Below, piece by piece: positions 12,752-24,390 of a DNA stretch of 64,000 nucleotides (positions within the stretch are counted from its first letter, which is position 1; every line of letters begins with the position of its first letter). The stretch spans positions 1,383,717 through 1,447,716 of the forward strand of contig CM022946.1 in NCBI GenBank assembly GCA_012931725.1, in the 5' to 3' direction. The notes beneath the pieces were generated by a model, which saw nothing but the letters and a program-made list of their open reading frames with translations, had not been told where the DNA came from and made no database searches. The stretch comes from Litsea cubeba (taxonomy: Eukaryota; Streptophyta; Magnoliopsida; Laurales; Lauraceae). Made by a program: the position numbers and the translations under genes.

Positions 12752-15700
12752 CCATCTTCCTCTCATGGTTGCTTCTTCCGGGTCTGACTTCAGCTAAGAA
12801 TCAGGAGAAACAGAGAACGCTGGATGGTGTACCTGGTGTACATTTTCAGGATTTCTCATGGTTGAAGGAGTGTGACTATCATTGCAGATCTACTACCCTT
12901 GTTTTGGGAGCTTCGAGAGGCATTTCAATCTTCTCAGATTGCTTTGAATACCTTTACTTCTCGTTTTTTTTTTTTTTTTGAAAAAAAATATAGTGTATAC
13001 AGATTGAACTGGTTATTTAACATTTTTTTTTTCAATTACCATTCATTCTACTTATGGTACTTAAGGAATGTCATTGCCACCTTTCTTGTCACTGATAATC
13101 TATTGATGAGCGATTGTAAGAGAAGGGAGGTTATGATATGGGGTTATTGTAGCTTTCTGGAGCCTGCAATGCGATTGATGGTGGCCTGTATTTGAATGTT
13201 ATACGAGTCGGTCTCCATATGTGTTTTATGAATTTAGCAAGAGCACATGATATGTTTTAAGGATTAGACTAGTGACTGAGTAGATTGTTTAGAATATGTT
13301 TCATGGTGAGAGCAGTTGGGGCAACAGTCAAGTCTTAAAAATCGAATTATTACAAAACTTAACATCTTAAGCATGCATATCATCCTAGTGGGTGGGAGTT
13401 CACACTGTTCCTTCCTCTGGTGTGATGTTGGGACAGTGGAGGTGGTGAAAGCATTTTCACTTGAGAATTCTCTTTGCCCAGCTGGTTGCATTATTTCTTT
13501 GTTTTTTTCTGTTTTTCGTTAAAGAAATGTGAGGCCACCTTGGTAGAGTTTTTTGAACTTTCTAGGGTGGGAAGGAAAGCACAATTTACCTCGAACCTTG
13601 GGACCAAAGTTGCAAATATGGTGTTACTTGACACGGATCTGATTGTTAATGGGGCATGTACCGGACATGGAGAATTGGATATCATTTACCCGGTTATTGT
13701 TAATATATTATCAAATACATTAATTGTAGAAAAAATGTATTTATTTCTTTTTTTTTTGTTTTTGTTTTTTTTTTTTTTTGTGGTACCGACCAAGGTGGCT
13801 GGGCCCTTGAGAGACCCAACTGATGCTTGGAGTGAACCCCAGCACACACTCGTGACAAGACCACCTGCATGTGCAAGGGAGAGGACTTATACTCTCAAGA
13901 AAGAGGACCCAGGATCAAACGCTAAGTAGTTGGATGTATAAGGGATATTTTTAGTATATAACATATTTTTATTGTCGTTTGTTTGTTATTCTAGCAGCAG
14001 CAGATGAGGGAAAAAATCGGTTATGAAGTGGCTGCAACTCCTAGTACCTTGAAGCTTGGCAATCACAAGGAAATGGTGGCATTTGTAGGTCTTAACGAGG
14101 ATCAGGGGCTTGTGCAAACCTGACCCTTTATTTAAGGGCTGCAAGCCTTTAATGGTGTACATACAAAACCATTCAATTTTGGTAGCTGGTAAGATCATTA
14201 GAACATACTAATCTTTGGCCCAAATTTTAACTACATCAACGACCCCACCCTTACTTGCGGATGGTGGGTCCCACAGTATTGGTCTGCTACTTTTAGTGCT
14301 ATGGCCATTTTGGTCTTCCTCTATATATGATGTAAATTTATATATTATAGTTGGGTAAACGAGTCTTTAGACATGATCAATAATCCTATACTCAGACTTG
14401 TACCTTATCAGGGCCATATCATCGGGTAGGGTATATTGGGCAACTGGGTATTCAGAGCATTTAGAGGCTTGTATTGGACTTTCTCTTCAGCTGTTAACTT
14501 CTTTGATTTCTCTACCTAAGCAGGGGATCCTTAGTATCACTTTTCCACATCAAATGCCAACACAGTGATCCAGTAGAATGATCCAGTAGAAAGTACTTTG
14601 CAATGGCTGGGACATAATGGTGTCAAATGTCAATTGGATCATTAAGTAAGAATTGATCTTGACTAGTTTAAGCAGTGCGGACCGTGGGACAAACCATTCT
14701 TCAAGTCAACCAGCCCAATTGCCATATTTTCTACAATCACTTTGGAGCTAACCAATTGGATTAATCATGTGGCAAACACATGATTATCCCTGCAAAACCA
14801 AGTAATGTGTGGTCTGCTAATTCATTACTTGGGGGATGAGGTCAGACACCTTTTCGGTTCACAAAAGTCATATTTCAAGGGGCTATATGGAGCACATAGG
14901 ATCTTTTCATGTTTAGTAAAATGATAAACAAGGAAAAAAAATCCCCTCATTGCCTTATATCAACTTGATGAATGATTTGTTGGAATTTGATGCTCGTGCA
15001 CTTGTTGGGTTAAACCTGAACCAAAAAATAGTGAAACCTCTGTTTGAGACCCGGACCTACCACTTTAGACACTCCTGCATTTTCATGCTATTTTCATATA
15101 AAAGTAAACTGGGAATTTCATGTAAAAGGGCTTGAAGATCAAGTGATTGAAGAAGCATTGGCATTCATAAAGACAATCGATTGAACCCATGTGTAAAGGT
15201 CCCACGCAAGCTAGGAAGCTCAAAACAGCCCACTGTCATTATGAATTAACTGTTCCAGGGGCTGTTCACTGCTGAGATTCAAGTCAATATTCACATAGAA
15301 AAACAGAGTACCGTGACTGTTTTTTGGACTGATGATCACAACACCTAACTTGGCCCATATCCGCTTGAGTCCAGCACCTCCAGGTGCGCCCAAGAGTGTA
15401 CGCCTAAGGGGTAGGGCCCACCTTCCAGATCGGTGGATCATGTGGGGCCCAAGATCATTATTGTGCAGGGTGTCTGGGACTCCAGGTTGACACTTTGATC
15501 ACAATGGACATATGATCCTATGTTTTGAGCCTGGTACATTGAGGCATGCAACGTGCGGCAGAGGGATTATTATAGTAGGGACCAACTCCTATTGGAATAA
15601 AATTTGAGGGCATCCCGTACACGATTTGTGCATTCATTTTGAATGGCTAGAAATTTCAATAGGCGAGCCCTACTTTGGAGTTTGACTTCTTCAGCTCAGA

Positions 15701-16729
15701 AATTCTCCAAGAGAATGACTCCTTACTCTGAACACATTTCTTGAAGATCTTCCATGCAAACAAATGGCCCCTTAAGCAGAGAGGGCATATAAACAAAAGG
15801 CAGTGGACTGCTAAACACAAAAAAGATACATCATTAATGAACTGTACTATCAGTTTAGATCTGAAAAACCCAACCTCCAAGATATTTTTCTTTAGTGTAT
15901 ATTCTACTAAGACTATGAACAAAAGAAACATTGATCATAGATAATAGCACAGGGATCTCTTTTACAACATCTGCTATTTTTTAGGATAGTGAGGCGGATC
16001 CTTGTGCCCACGCTAGAGTCAGCCTCAATCAGTAACAACCCTGATTATGAACCTTCAAGCTTTTCAATGAGATTTTTCCTGCTATATTACTATTTCGCAT
16101 CAAGATGACAACAAGTCGATCTAATAAAACATAATGTTCTTTTGAATCATGCAATTATTTCCATAATTCATAATCCTCGTCATAACGCGTCACAGTGAAG
16201 GCAGGCCTTACTTCCAAGTTACAACAGCTAAAGTCCATTATAATCAAATGACATCTGTTGCAATGGCTGCAATTTTTCTGCTTGGAACCATTTCAGTTTA
16301 TATTTCCTCATGATCTTACCATTAGATGGCATCATGGTCATTTTGAAAGCCATTTAAGCAACTCAAATACATTATCATAGCCTACTGAAACAAAGAAAAA
16401 TGATGTCACTAAATGAAGGTTACATCCATTGTAAATATAATATGACTATAAGATCAAATATCAAAATGCTACATTCTAAAGACTGCAACTCTCCTATAGC
16501 AAACTTCTTCCGATGTCTTATGATCAGTGCGTAGACGGCCAAGGAGATGAGTGCTAACAAGTTGTTTAAAGATGGTGGTGTGAATACATCCATGGAAATA
16601 AATTATGAGTATGAGCTGCTACTTGACCATTTTGGGGGTGATGCCTCAGCCAGTGTCACTATAATGGCCCACCACATCAAAGGCTAAAGTGGAAGAAACC
16701 CTTTGGAGCAGCCATTAGAACATACCAGT
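12752..16729. other. Intergenic region between KOB1 and the RFC3-like gene (convergent)
   Basis: The two genes face each other, so this holds both 3' flanks. I see no credible gene. There are homopolymer T runs near 12966 and 13750. At 13786-13930 a SINE-like block has a pol III B-box-like run on the minus strand. From about 15985 the sequence matches 23250 onward, which is the edge of a local duplication. The largest open frames show no family signature. Confidence 0.6.
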
Positions 16730-19700
16730 CTATACAGATATTGTCTGGTGGAAATTATGCCTGCACAATGCCATTAAGAAAGATTGAATCATCACAATAT
16801 AATGCATTTAATAATGGATCTTAAGGGCAGATTTCTATGGCCAATGCCCATCAAATCACAGGCATGATAAATATTTCCACAGACCATGATAAAATTTTCA
16901 GAGTTTGGGCAGCAGCATGTTAATTACAATTTATTCTGTCCCCTAACCACGATGTGGAAAGTTTCAGTACCTGCCTACAAAATAACAGTTCTTGGTGTAT
17001 GGGCAAAAGAAAGATCCCACATCACCCTTTTCTAGGGACATCCAAATGTATCCTTAGGTAAGAAATTACTTGAACCCATTTTTCAAGTGCAAATCATTGC
17101 TTCTGTATGTGAAATAGATCTATGAAAAAAGCAACAATTTACATTATAAATATCGACCAAGTTGCAGTTTGTCCCTTGATTTACTTACTTTGCTAGTGAC
17201 GAGGACTCAAATAAACGAATCGCCCGCTGGAGATTGTATGTAGAGTCCTTTGCAATTGTCAGTGCTACATCCTGAGGCATTTCTATCCCTTCCTTCTCAG
17301 CAATATGCTCTAGGACACTAAAAATCTGCAGTAAAACAGATTTTAAACAGATTCGCCGCCGGGTTGTATTTTTAGTGTCAGTGAGAAGAATAGAATAAAA
17401 AAAAAAAGAATAGCATCTTGGAGACAAATTTTAAAACCTCCATTATTGATAAACCAAGTCAAGAGATATACTTTAGCTCCAAGAAAATCATTAACATTAT
17501 TGGACAACAAGAAATTCTCCATAACTGTATTCTACTAACTCAAACCTGTCGTCACACTAATTTAAAAACCTAAGGCACTTTGCAAGAATTCTGAGATTTG
17601 TACACCATGTGGAACTCCAAATACTCAAGTCCAATCCAGCACTCAGAAGCTGGAATTCAGAGAATTCAAAAGGCTAAAAGTTACTCTTCAGGTAGGTTGA
17701 TTTTCAGAGTTCCAGCAATCAAATGTACCAGTCGGAATGCTTAGGGGGACATGATCTGATACCAGCGTCCAAAATCCAAAGATTCACAATTCTTGTAAAA
17801 AAACACCTCCAAACAAACAATTCTCAGAATTCCAACTTTATGAAAGTTGGACTATACTGGAGCATTTGGAATTCCACTAGGGAGACAACATTGGGAGAAT
17901 TCCAAACACTCCCACACAAGAATTCTCAGAATTCTTGAAAACAAACAGCTCCTTAGGGCCCGTTTGTATCTTCATAAACCAGGTGCATATAACTTCGTGT
18001 TTGGAAAACCTGAGTGACAGTAGAAAGTCGCAATTGTTTTGTTCTTTGCCATAATCAATATATGTAATCACAATTATGGGTAATTAAAGTTACATCCTAC
18101 ATTTAACTTGAGTGCAGGGCAACTGAGTTCGAATGATCCAAACAGGACATTAACTTCTTATAACTTCCTACCAGAAATATTCTTGTAACTTCATTAAATG
18201 TAGTCCTTAAAATGAGAAAGCAACCAAAGAGATAACCTCATCATTTGAAGGTGGTAGAAGCTGAATCATTGCGCACATAGCTCTGATCGATTGAAGATTG
18301 GAGAGGTCAGAGCAGCAAAATAGAAACTTATGACAATTCTTGTGCTTCTCCATGATCCAGCAGATGTAGTCTTGGGTATCCATACAAAGTTGATCAGCCT
18401 GGAATAGAACAATTGCTGCAGCAGCATCCACAAGATATTACTCTATAGCTCAAATAAGACAATCAAGTTTGATAGATCAGATCAAAATGAATGCCATACA
18501 CCTCAAGAATCAGTATGATTACCTTTTGTGGCCATAGTATGCGTCTCCTCCACCAAAGCAGTGATGACATGTTTCTCATACCCTTCAATTTTAGATAAGT
18601 CAATTTCAACATGTTGTGGACTTGATGTTACATGTAGTTCAATTTTTGCCTTTTTTTCTTCTCCCTGGAGCATGATTGTTATGAGTTCACAAAATTTTGA
18701 TCAGAGGAAGTTTGTCAGAATGCATACTCAATTGATTACAACCATTGCCGAAAATCATTATAAGTCTACATAGCAATAATAACAACCAATATAATGGTGG
18801 AAATATTTTCAGAATTTCCAATTTAATCTATAAATGTTTTTCTTTTTTCTTTTTTTAGTTTTTAATGAGCATTACTCCAACCTTTCTTTACTGTCCAAAA
18901 TTTGGTAATAGATTCAAACAGCAATGAACTTTTAATTGGCAATATTAGCATGGCAATCATCAAAGAAGGGAACTACATGATACATATTACTGGATGTTCA
19001 TCAAACCCAAAATGCATTAGTTACCATTCTAAAAGCTGTGAAATAAAGTACCAGGAAAAATGTTTAAGCATGTAAGATAGGAAAACAAACAGCCATAGCT
19101 ATTATAAAATCACCCAAGAAATACCTTCAGTTCGAATTCTTTCAATTCCTCCCTAGTCTGAAGAAAAGAACCACATAACCACATGAAATGAACTCTCAGT
19201 CCATAAGAGCAACTCATATGAAAGGCAGATGGCATTTCCTTTAGGTTTTATTGACTGTTACCTGTAACGTACCAGGTCCAAAAGCTTCCCTTAGAAAAGC
19301 CCTAACCATGGTTTTCTTCCCCACTCCAGGAGGACCTTCAAATATGAAGTGACTATCAACTCCCCGAGCAACCTGAAATAGAACCATCGAAAAGAAGAAG
19401 ATAATGAAGTTGGTTTGTTTCTAACTGTGCAGATTCATCCACAGTATGAAATGATCCATTCCTACATCATATATAGCCACTCACCGGCAATGATGAAGGC
19501 TAGGTTGTGCTACCACACCTTACACTAGAACATATGATAATGGAAGCAGAAGGACCAATCCCTTGATTAGTTTAGAAGATCTCATCTTGTATATAAAATA
19601 AAGAAGATGACTCGTGTTCAAAACTAAGCTATACAATGCTATTTTTGAGTTCCCCACCTTCTCCTATATATTTTCAACTAAACATGACTTTTTTTCACCG

Positions 19701-20202
19701 GAATGCCTTACAGTCATATCTGAACTAGAAACTATATGGGACTCTTATTAGAGGTAGGATATTAATCCTTATCAAACCCTATAACTTACTAACCCAAAGA
19801 CACTTATTTGTGCATAAAGACTAATAAATAACAAAGTCACTTTTATTCAAATTTCACCACAACAGCACTTGTCTTCCACTAAAATAAACTCAGTTTACTC
19901 AGTTGGCCACCATCCTCCCTTAAAAAGAAGATCAGTAGATGGCCATACTGTAAACGAAAAACAAAAATGCAAGAAAAAGGAAAATAGAGGAATTTATGGG
20001 TTTCTGCTGATTAGATTATGTTTAGGTACGACTGCACTAAATGATTGATAGGCCCAAAATCAAAAGGTTCAAGGTCTTTCATGCCCCTTTTACAATCCAA
20101 AGAGGCACTTGAAGAGAAACTTCTCCAAGTCCCAAGCTTTCTTGTTCTGATTCTAAAAGAAGGGGAAAAACTGTATAGGATCAGAATTAATAAAATTTAA
20201 AA

Positions 20203-20252
<50 letters not shown>

Positions 20253-21100
20253 AAAAGGGAGAAAATCCTTGCTTAAAATGATCAGGAGACCCCTACTGCC
20301 GAGAATAATATGGATGATGGATCCAAACCATCAATTCAATCTCTCCTTCATGCATTCATTCACACTTCAAATTTCAGGTCAATCAAAGCAAGGACACATG
20401 TGAAAAATGTAGTCAGTTTGTGTTAGGACTGCAATCTTCTACTATTATGGAGACAAAAAGAAAAATATATATATATATATACACACACTAAAGCATCCAT
20501 TCAACAGTCTGAATCACCAAAAATGTGGATCTCATTGTGTGCAAAAATCTTCAAATTAAAAAGTCATTATGCATCTGTGTATCAATCCCAACAAAATCAT
20601 AAGTATCTAAAAACAACCAATATAAAAAAGAAAGACTAATTGTAAATCTTGTTCATCACCTGCTGGCGCAAGCCTAGAGCTATATCTCGATGGCAAATGA
20701 ATTCATCCATAGCCCTGGGACGGTATTTTTCTGTCCAACAACTGGACTCCCTCTTCTTCATCATCGTGGTGACACGTTTCTTCTCCCACTGTATCCGCCA
20801 AGCCGTAAGCCCCTGCGAGTAGGGGTTCCCTGGAAACTCATGAATCCTCCTCCCATCAACTCCATAAGTTTGATAGAACTTCTCCAGCCCATCATCCGTC
20901 ATCTCCAACCGCTTCGTCTCGCTCACAATAGACTTGATTTTCTTCTTGAACCGAGATGATGAGGAGGGATTGGAGGGGCGTCTAGAGAATAGAGAAGTGA
21001 AGGGGCGTCTAGAGAATAGAGAAGTGCATATGGGTTGCATAGGTGAAAGAGGGGGTGCTGGAGAGCTTGGGTCTAAGCATGGGAATGTGAGGTTCGACAT
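16730..21100 (-). CDS. RFC3-like AAA+ clamp-loader family ATPase, degenerate and C-terminally short
   Basis: Minus-strand exons: 21100-20660, 19372-19262, 19157-19125, 18664-18523, 18415-18237, 17325-17189, and a tentative last exon 16760-16730 ending TAG. This gives about 357 residues. Order: Ser/Arg-rich N-terminus (possible organelle transit peptide); a plant-type block containing YGVDGRRIHEFPGNPYSQ; WTEKYRP near residue 120; Walker A GPPGVGKKT at 160-168; SSPQHVEIDLS; then FQAD at 247-250 where RFC3 proteins have a Walker B with glutamate; FCCSDLSN at the sensor-1 position; and AMC at 288-290 where the SRC motif would be. The C-terminal collar domain of clamp loaders is absent. Walker A suggests ATP binding. 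The Walker B change suggests weak or no hydrolysis, which is inference. The large plant RFC3-like family, as I recall it, has YEAD and lacks a strict SRC, so part of this is family-wide. It may be a decaying gene. Confidence 0.82.
20208..20250. repeat. (GA)n microsatellite in RFC3-like intron 1
   Basis: About 21 uninterrupted GA units lie in the first intron of the minus-strand gene. Confidence 0.95.
20972..21025 (-). repeat. 27-bp tandem duplication inside the RFC3-like N-terminus
   Basis: Two in-frame copies of a 27-bp unit encode TSLFSRRPF and TSLFSRRPS (residues 26-43). The copies are nearly identical, so the duplication is recent. It lengthens the Ser/Arg-rich leader without breaking the frame. 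Confidence 0.9.
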
Positions 21101-21180
21101 TGTAGATTGGAAGAATGAGATCTAGAGAGAGAGATGAGAGTTTGGGAGAAGGGAAGGGGAAATGTAAGAGGAGGGGGGTG

Positions 21181-21190
21181 TTTATATATT
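21181..21190 (-). promoter_or_regulatory. TATA-like box of the RFC3-like gene
   Basis: The minus strand reads AATATATAAA about 80 bp upstream of the ATG at 21100. The equivalent spot in the duplicate promoter is where a MULE-like element inserted (26320-27109), which gives independent alignment support for this being the upstream region. Confidence 0.5.
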
Positions 21191-21559
21191 GGAGTAGGCA
21201 TGTGTTTCGTGATGTAATTTTTTCTTGTTCTTGTTCTTGTGATTGGTGTGATCGAGGGAGCGGGAGCGATGGATTCGAGGGAAGAAGAGAAGAGACTGAC
21301 GGGGAAGAAATTGCGGGAACAAGGAGACGAAGGCTTCTGGCATGTGAGAGAGAAATTCAAATGTGTGTGCTGTGTCCGCAAGTAGCCGCCAATGCTGCCG
21401 TCTTGGGCATTAGATGCTCTTGTTTTGTTTCTCAACCCGATTTTCCAAGGGGCAGTAATATTGGCCCGGCCCATACTTATCCATATCTCATATGCCCATG
21501 GGTCGGGCCTATTTCATATTTGAGTCAGGCTTGGATTAAGTGATGAAAGCCGGAAATCA

Positions 21560-22921
21560 AAACCTGAGAGGATTTTGCCTTAAATCTCCTGTATGTTTGT
21601 TTGCATTAAAATACATAGGAATTGAATGCATAGGACTTATATCGTTAAAAAAGAAAACTATCATCACCCTTAATTATGCATTTTCCATCTTCCTTTGATT
21701 TTATATCTATATAAAGAAAGGTTATTTGATATGGTCAGTTTTGAGGGCCTATTTGTTTGTAGGAGCGGTGAAATGAAATAAAATTTAGGGTCAAATCAAA
21801 ATAGAGGAAAAAAAGAGGGAGTTAAGAGTGAAAGCACTAAAAGACGGAAAATAATTTTTTTTTCTCATCTCATTTTTGTCATTTAGTACCTTTTGATTAT
21901 TTGTCTTTTAAGGGTAGTTTTTATTGTCATTTTACGCCTTTACTTTTAACTTTTTTTTTTTTTTTGACCTTTTTTCTTGAGTTCACCCATAAAACCTGTT
22001 TAATCCAAATTAATTTTTTCCAAACCCTGGTAGTACTTTTGATCCCTCTTTTTCAACCTCAGTCTTTGTTTTCCATAACTTTTCTCTTTATTAAACTTCT
22101 CTCTCAAACCTTAACCCCGGCTTCCTGACATCTAACCTCTGCTACAGTGAACAAGAATGAGGGTAGAGATAGGATTCTATTAAATAAATAAATGAGAAGA
22201 CAAAGAAGAAGGGGGCAGAATAGGGCCTGGCAAAGGAATTACCATAGTGGGATAGAGGGGCAAGAGGCCTTATAGGTGGGGCAAGATAATCTGTGGGGAC
22301 CACTTAGTCCCCCACCCATATGATCAATCAAATTCCGTCACCCTAGAACAACTCATAAGTTCAGATCCGATGGATTTTATACCAATTCAGTTGAGATTGA
22401 AATTATAAAAAAAAAAAATTGCATTCTAAAACTATTAAACTTGAAGGGTCACATTAGGCGGCTAGGATGATAGATTGACTATAAAAAAGTTATATAGAAA
22501 TTGGCCTCCCCTTGGGTTTTTAGATCCTCCACATCATCCATCATTGGTGGTTGTGAGACAACATATGAGCCCCCACATGATGAATTCACCCCCCCCCCAC
22601 CCCACCCATGAGTTTTACACGGATCCAAATGAATTAGACTATTGAATCGGAATAAAAATAAAATTGTGCATTTCAACACTATTAAATTGGAGGGCCTCAC
22701 ATTAAGAGGCTACAATGATGGGATCAGCTTAAATTTTATATGTGGAGTGGGCCTCACTAGATCTTTTGATCCCTTAGGCCATGAAGGGTGGGGTGCGGCG
22801 GGGGATATATATATATATATATGGAAATTCTAAAAAACGCTCCACTTTAAAAATATCTATTTTTCCGCCCCTCTTTTTTTTTTTGTCATGGAGCAAGTGT
22901 TGAGTCAATCTAACCTTTTCA

Positions 22922-22959
<38 letters not shown>

Positions 22960-23240
22960 CGCACAAATAGTCATAAGTCAAAGTTTGACACTCATCCATC
23001 TTTTTCTCGCCGTTGAATTGAAATCACGATAAAATGATGTCTCTAGATTATTAAATTATATGGCCATGGATTAAAAAGTTAAAATGATATTATGAACTCA
23101 AGATTTTGTATATAAAGATAGGCATCACATAGATCTTTCCATCTAATAGACTTTCATGATTATCATGAATCCCAGTTAGTCCAACTAGGATGGGTGTTTT
23201 TCCCTTACAACCTTTTAAAAGAGCTCTCGCACAAATAGGA
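21560..23240. other. Intergenic, repeat-rich, no gene
   Basis: This holds AT-rich sequence plus two related blocks near 22320-22500 and 22620-22770. They share phrases such as 'actattaaa..ggagggc.tcacatta', probably MITE remnants. A cytosine homopolymer lies at 22924-22958. No family-like coding frame is seen. Confidence 0.5.
22924..22958. repeat. 35-nt cytosine homopolymer
   Basis: A run of 35 C is followed by GCGCAC. Such long C runs are rare in plant genomes. They are prone to length error in assembly and can form quadruplex or i-motif structure. Confidence 0.9.
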
Positions 23241-23249
23241 TAGATGTGC

Positions 23250-24014
23250 ACCCTAATGCATTCTTAGAGTCGGCCTCAGTCCGTAGGAGCCCGACTATGA
23301 ACCTTCCAACCTTAAATAGACTCTCCCAACTAAACAACCGGTCGATCAAAGTAAAGATGCCAAGTTCTTTAGAATCATGCTATGATTGCCTTAAATATTC
23401 ATAATCATTGTCATAATATATCAATCGCGAAGGCAGGCCTTACTCCAAGTTTACAACAGCTGAGCTAGAGGCCATAATAATCTTACCATTATATTATATG
23501 ACATCATGGTTAAACACAATTCAACTACATTACAATAACCTTCTTTTGAAATCAAAGAAAAATGATTAATTCACTAAATGAAAGGTACATCCATTGCAAT
23601 TGTCTATAATGATACAGCCACAGGTGCAACCGACTGCATAATGCACAGTTAGCAGAACCTTGAAAGATCAAATATATCATGAGTTTAAAGATCAAAAGCA
23701 CAAAACTTCTGATGTTTATGATCAGTGTGCAGGCGGGCAAGGAGGTGAGTGCTAGAAGGTTTTTGGAACGAATACAAGCACAAAAATGAAGAGATTTGAG
23801 TACAAGCTGCTGTTTTATCATATATATAATTAGAGGGTTAATAGTTTTGTCTCAGCTAATGTCACTACAAGGGACTGCAAAATGAAAGGCTAAAAGCACA
23901 AGAAACACATTCGGAGCTAGCAGCCTTAAGAGCTTAGACCATACCAGTCGATACAGAAGTCTGCAGGTGGGAGTCATGCCTGCACAATGCCAGTAAAAAA
24001 GATTGGGTCATCAC
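23250..24014 (-). pseudogene. Duplicate of the 3' end of the RFC3-like locus
   Basis: The segment aligns by eye with 15985-16795 in the same orientation. Shared phrases include 'gaaggcaggccttact', 'acaacagct', 'tgatcagtg' and 'atgcctgcacaatgcca'. It keeps the acceptor and first codons of the tentative last exon, but where the parent has TAG this copy has TCG. A further open stretch ending STHLLARLHTDHK is partly shared with a frameshifted version in the parent. The AAA+ exons are missing, so it cannot make the ATPase. Alignment stops at about 24014, where G-rich foreign sequence begins. Confidence 0.75.
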
Positions 24015-24032
24015 TTCTCTCCTCGCCGGCGA

Positions 24033-24300
24033 CTGGGAGGGGTAGGGGGAGGGGAAGGGGGAGGGAGAAGAGGGAAAGAAGAGGGAGAGAGGGAGAAGAG
24101 GGAGAGAGGAAGAAAGAGGGAGAGGGGGAGGGGGAGGGGTGGGAGGCCAGCCGGCTGGTGCTTCCGTCGCCGGCTGCCGGCCGGGGCTCCCTCCCCGCTG
24201 GCGACTGGGGGGTGGGGGGGATGAGGGCGGGAGAGGGAGGAAGGAGGGAGGAGGAGGAAGGGAAGAGAGGGAGGAGGGAGGAAGGGTAGTTTAGGATAAA
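24033..24300 (+). repeat. Purine-rich, G-rich low-complexity tract
   Basis: Long runs of GGGAGG, GAGAGGGAG and GGGGGAGG alternate with a GC-rich core that holds inverted GCCGGC motifs. The open frames here are compositional. The tract is potentially G-quadruplex forming. It fills the gap left where the RFC3-like coding exons are missing from the duplicate. Confidence 0.75.
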
Positions 24301-24390
24301 TTTTTTTTGTCTTCTGGTACTGTGAGGAGAGAAAAATTCGTGGTGCCAATAGCACCACTCTTGGAAGAATGAGATTTAAGAGTGGGAGAA

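Noticed and set aside
15220..15441. Minus-strand 73-residue frame
   Set aside because: The sequence resembles dispersed MITE-like text ('tggatcatgtggggccc') and has no family signature.
21115..21543. Plus-strand frame upstream of the RFC3-like gene
   Set aside because: It is antisense to the leader and promoter of that gene, and the duplicate locus does not conserve the frame.
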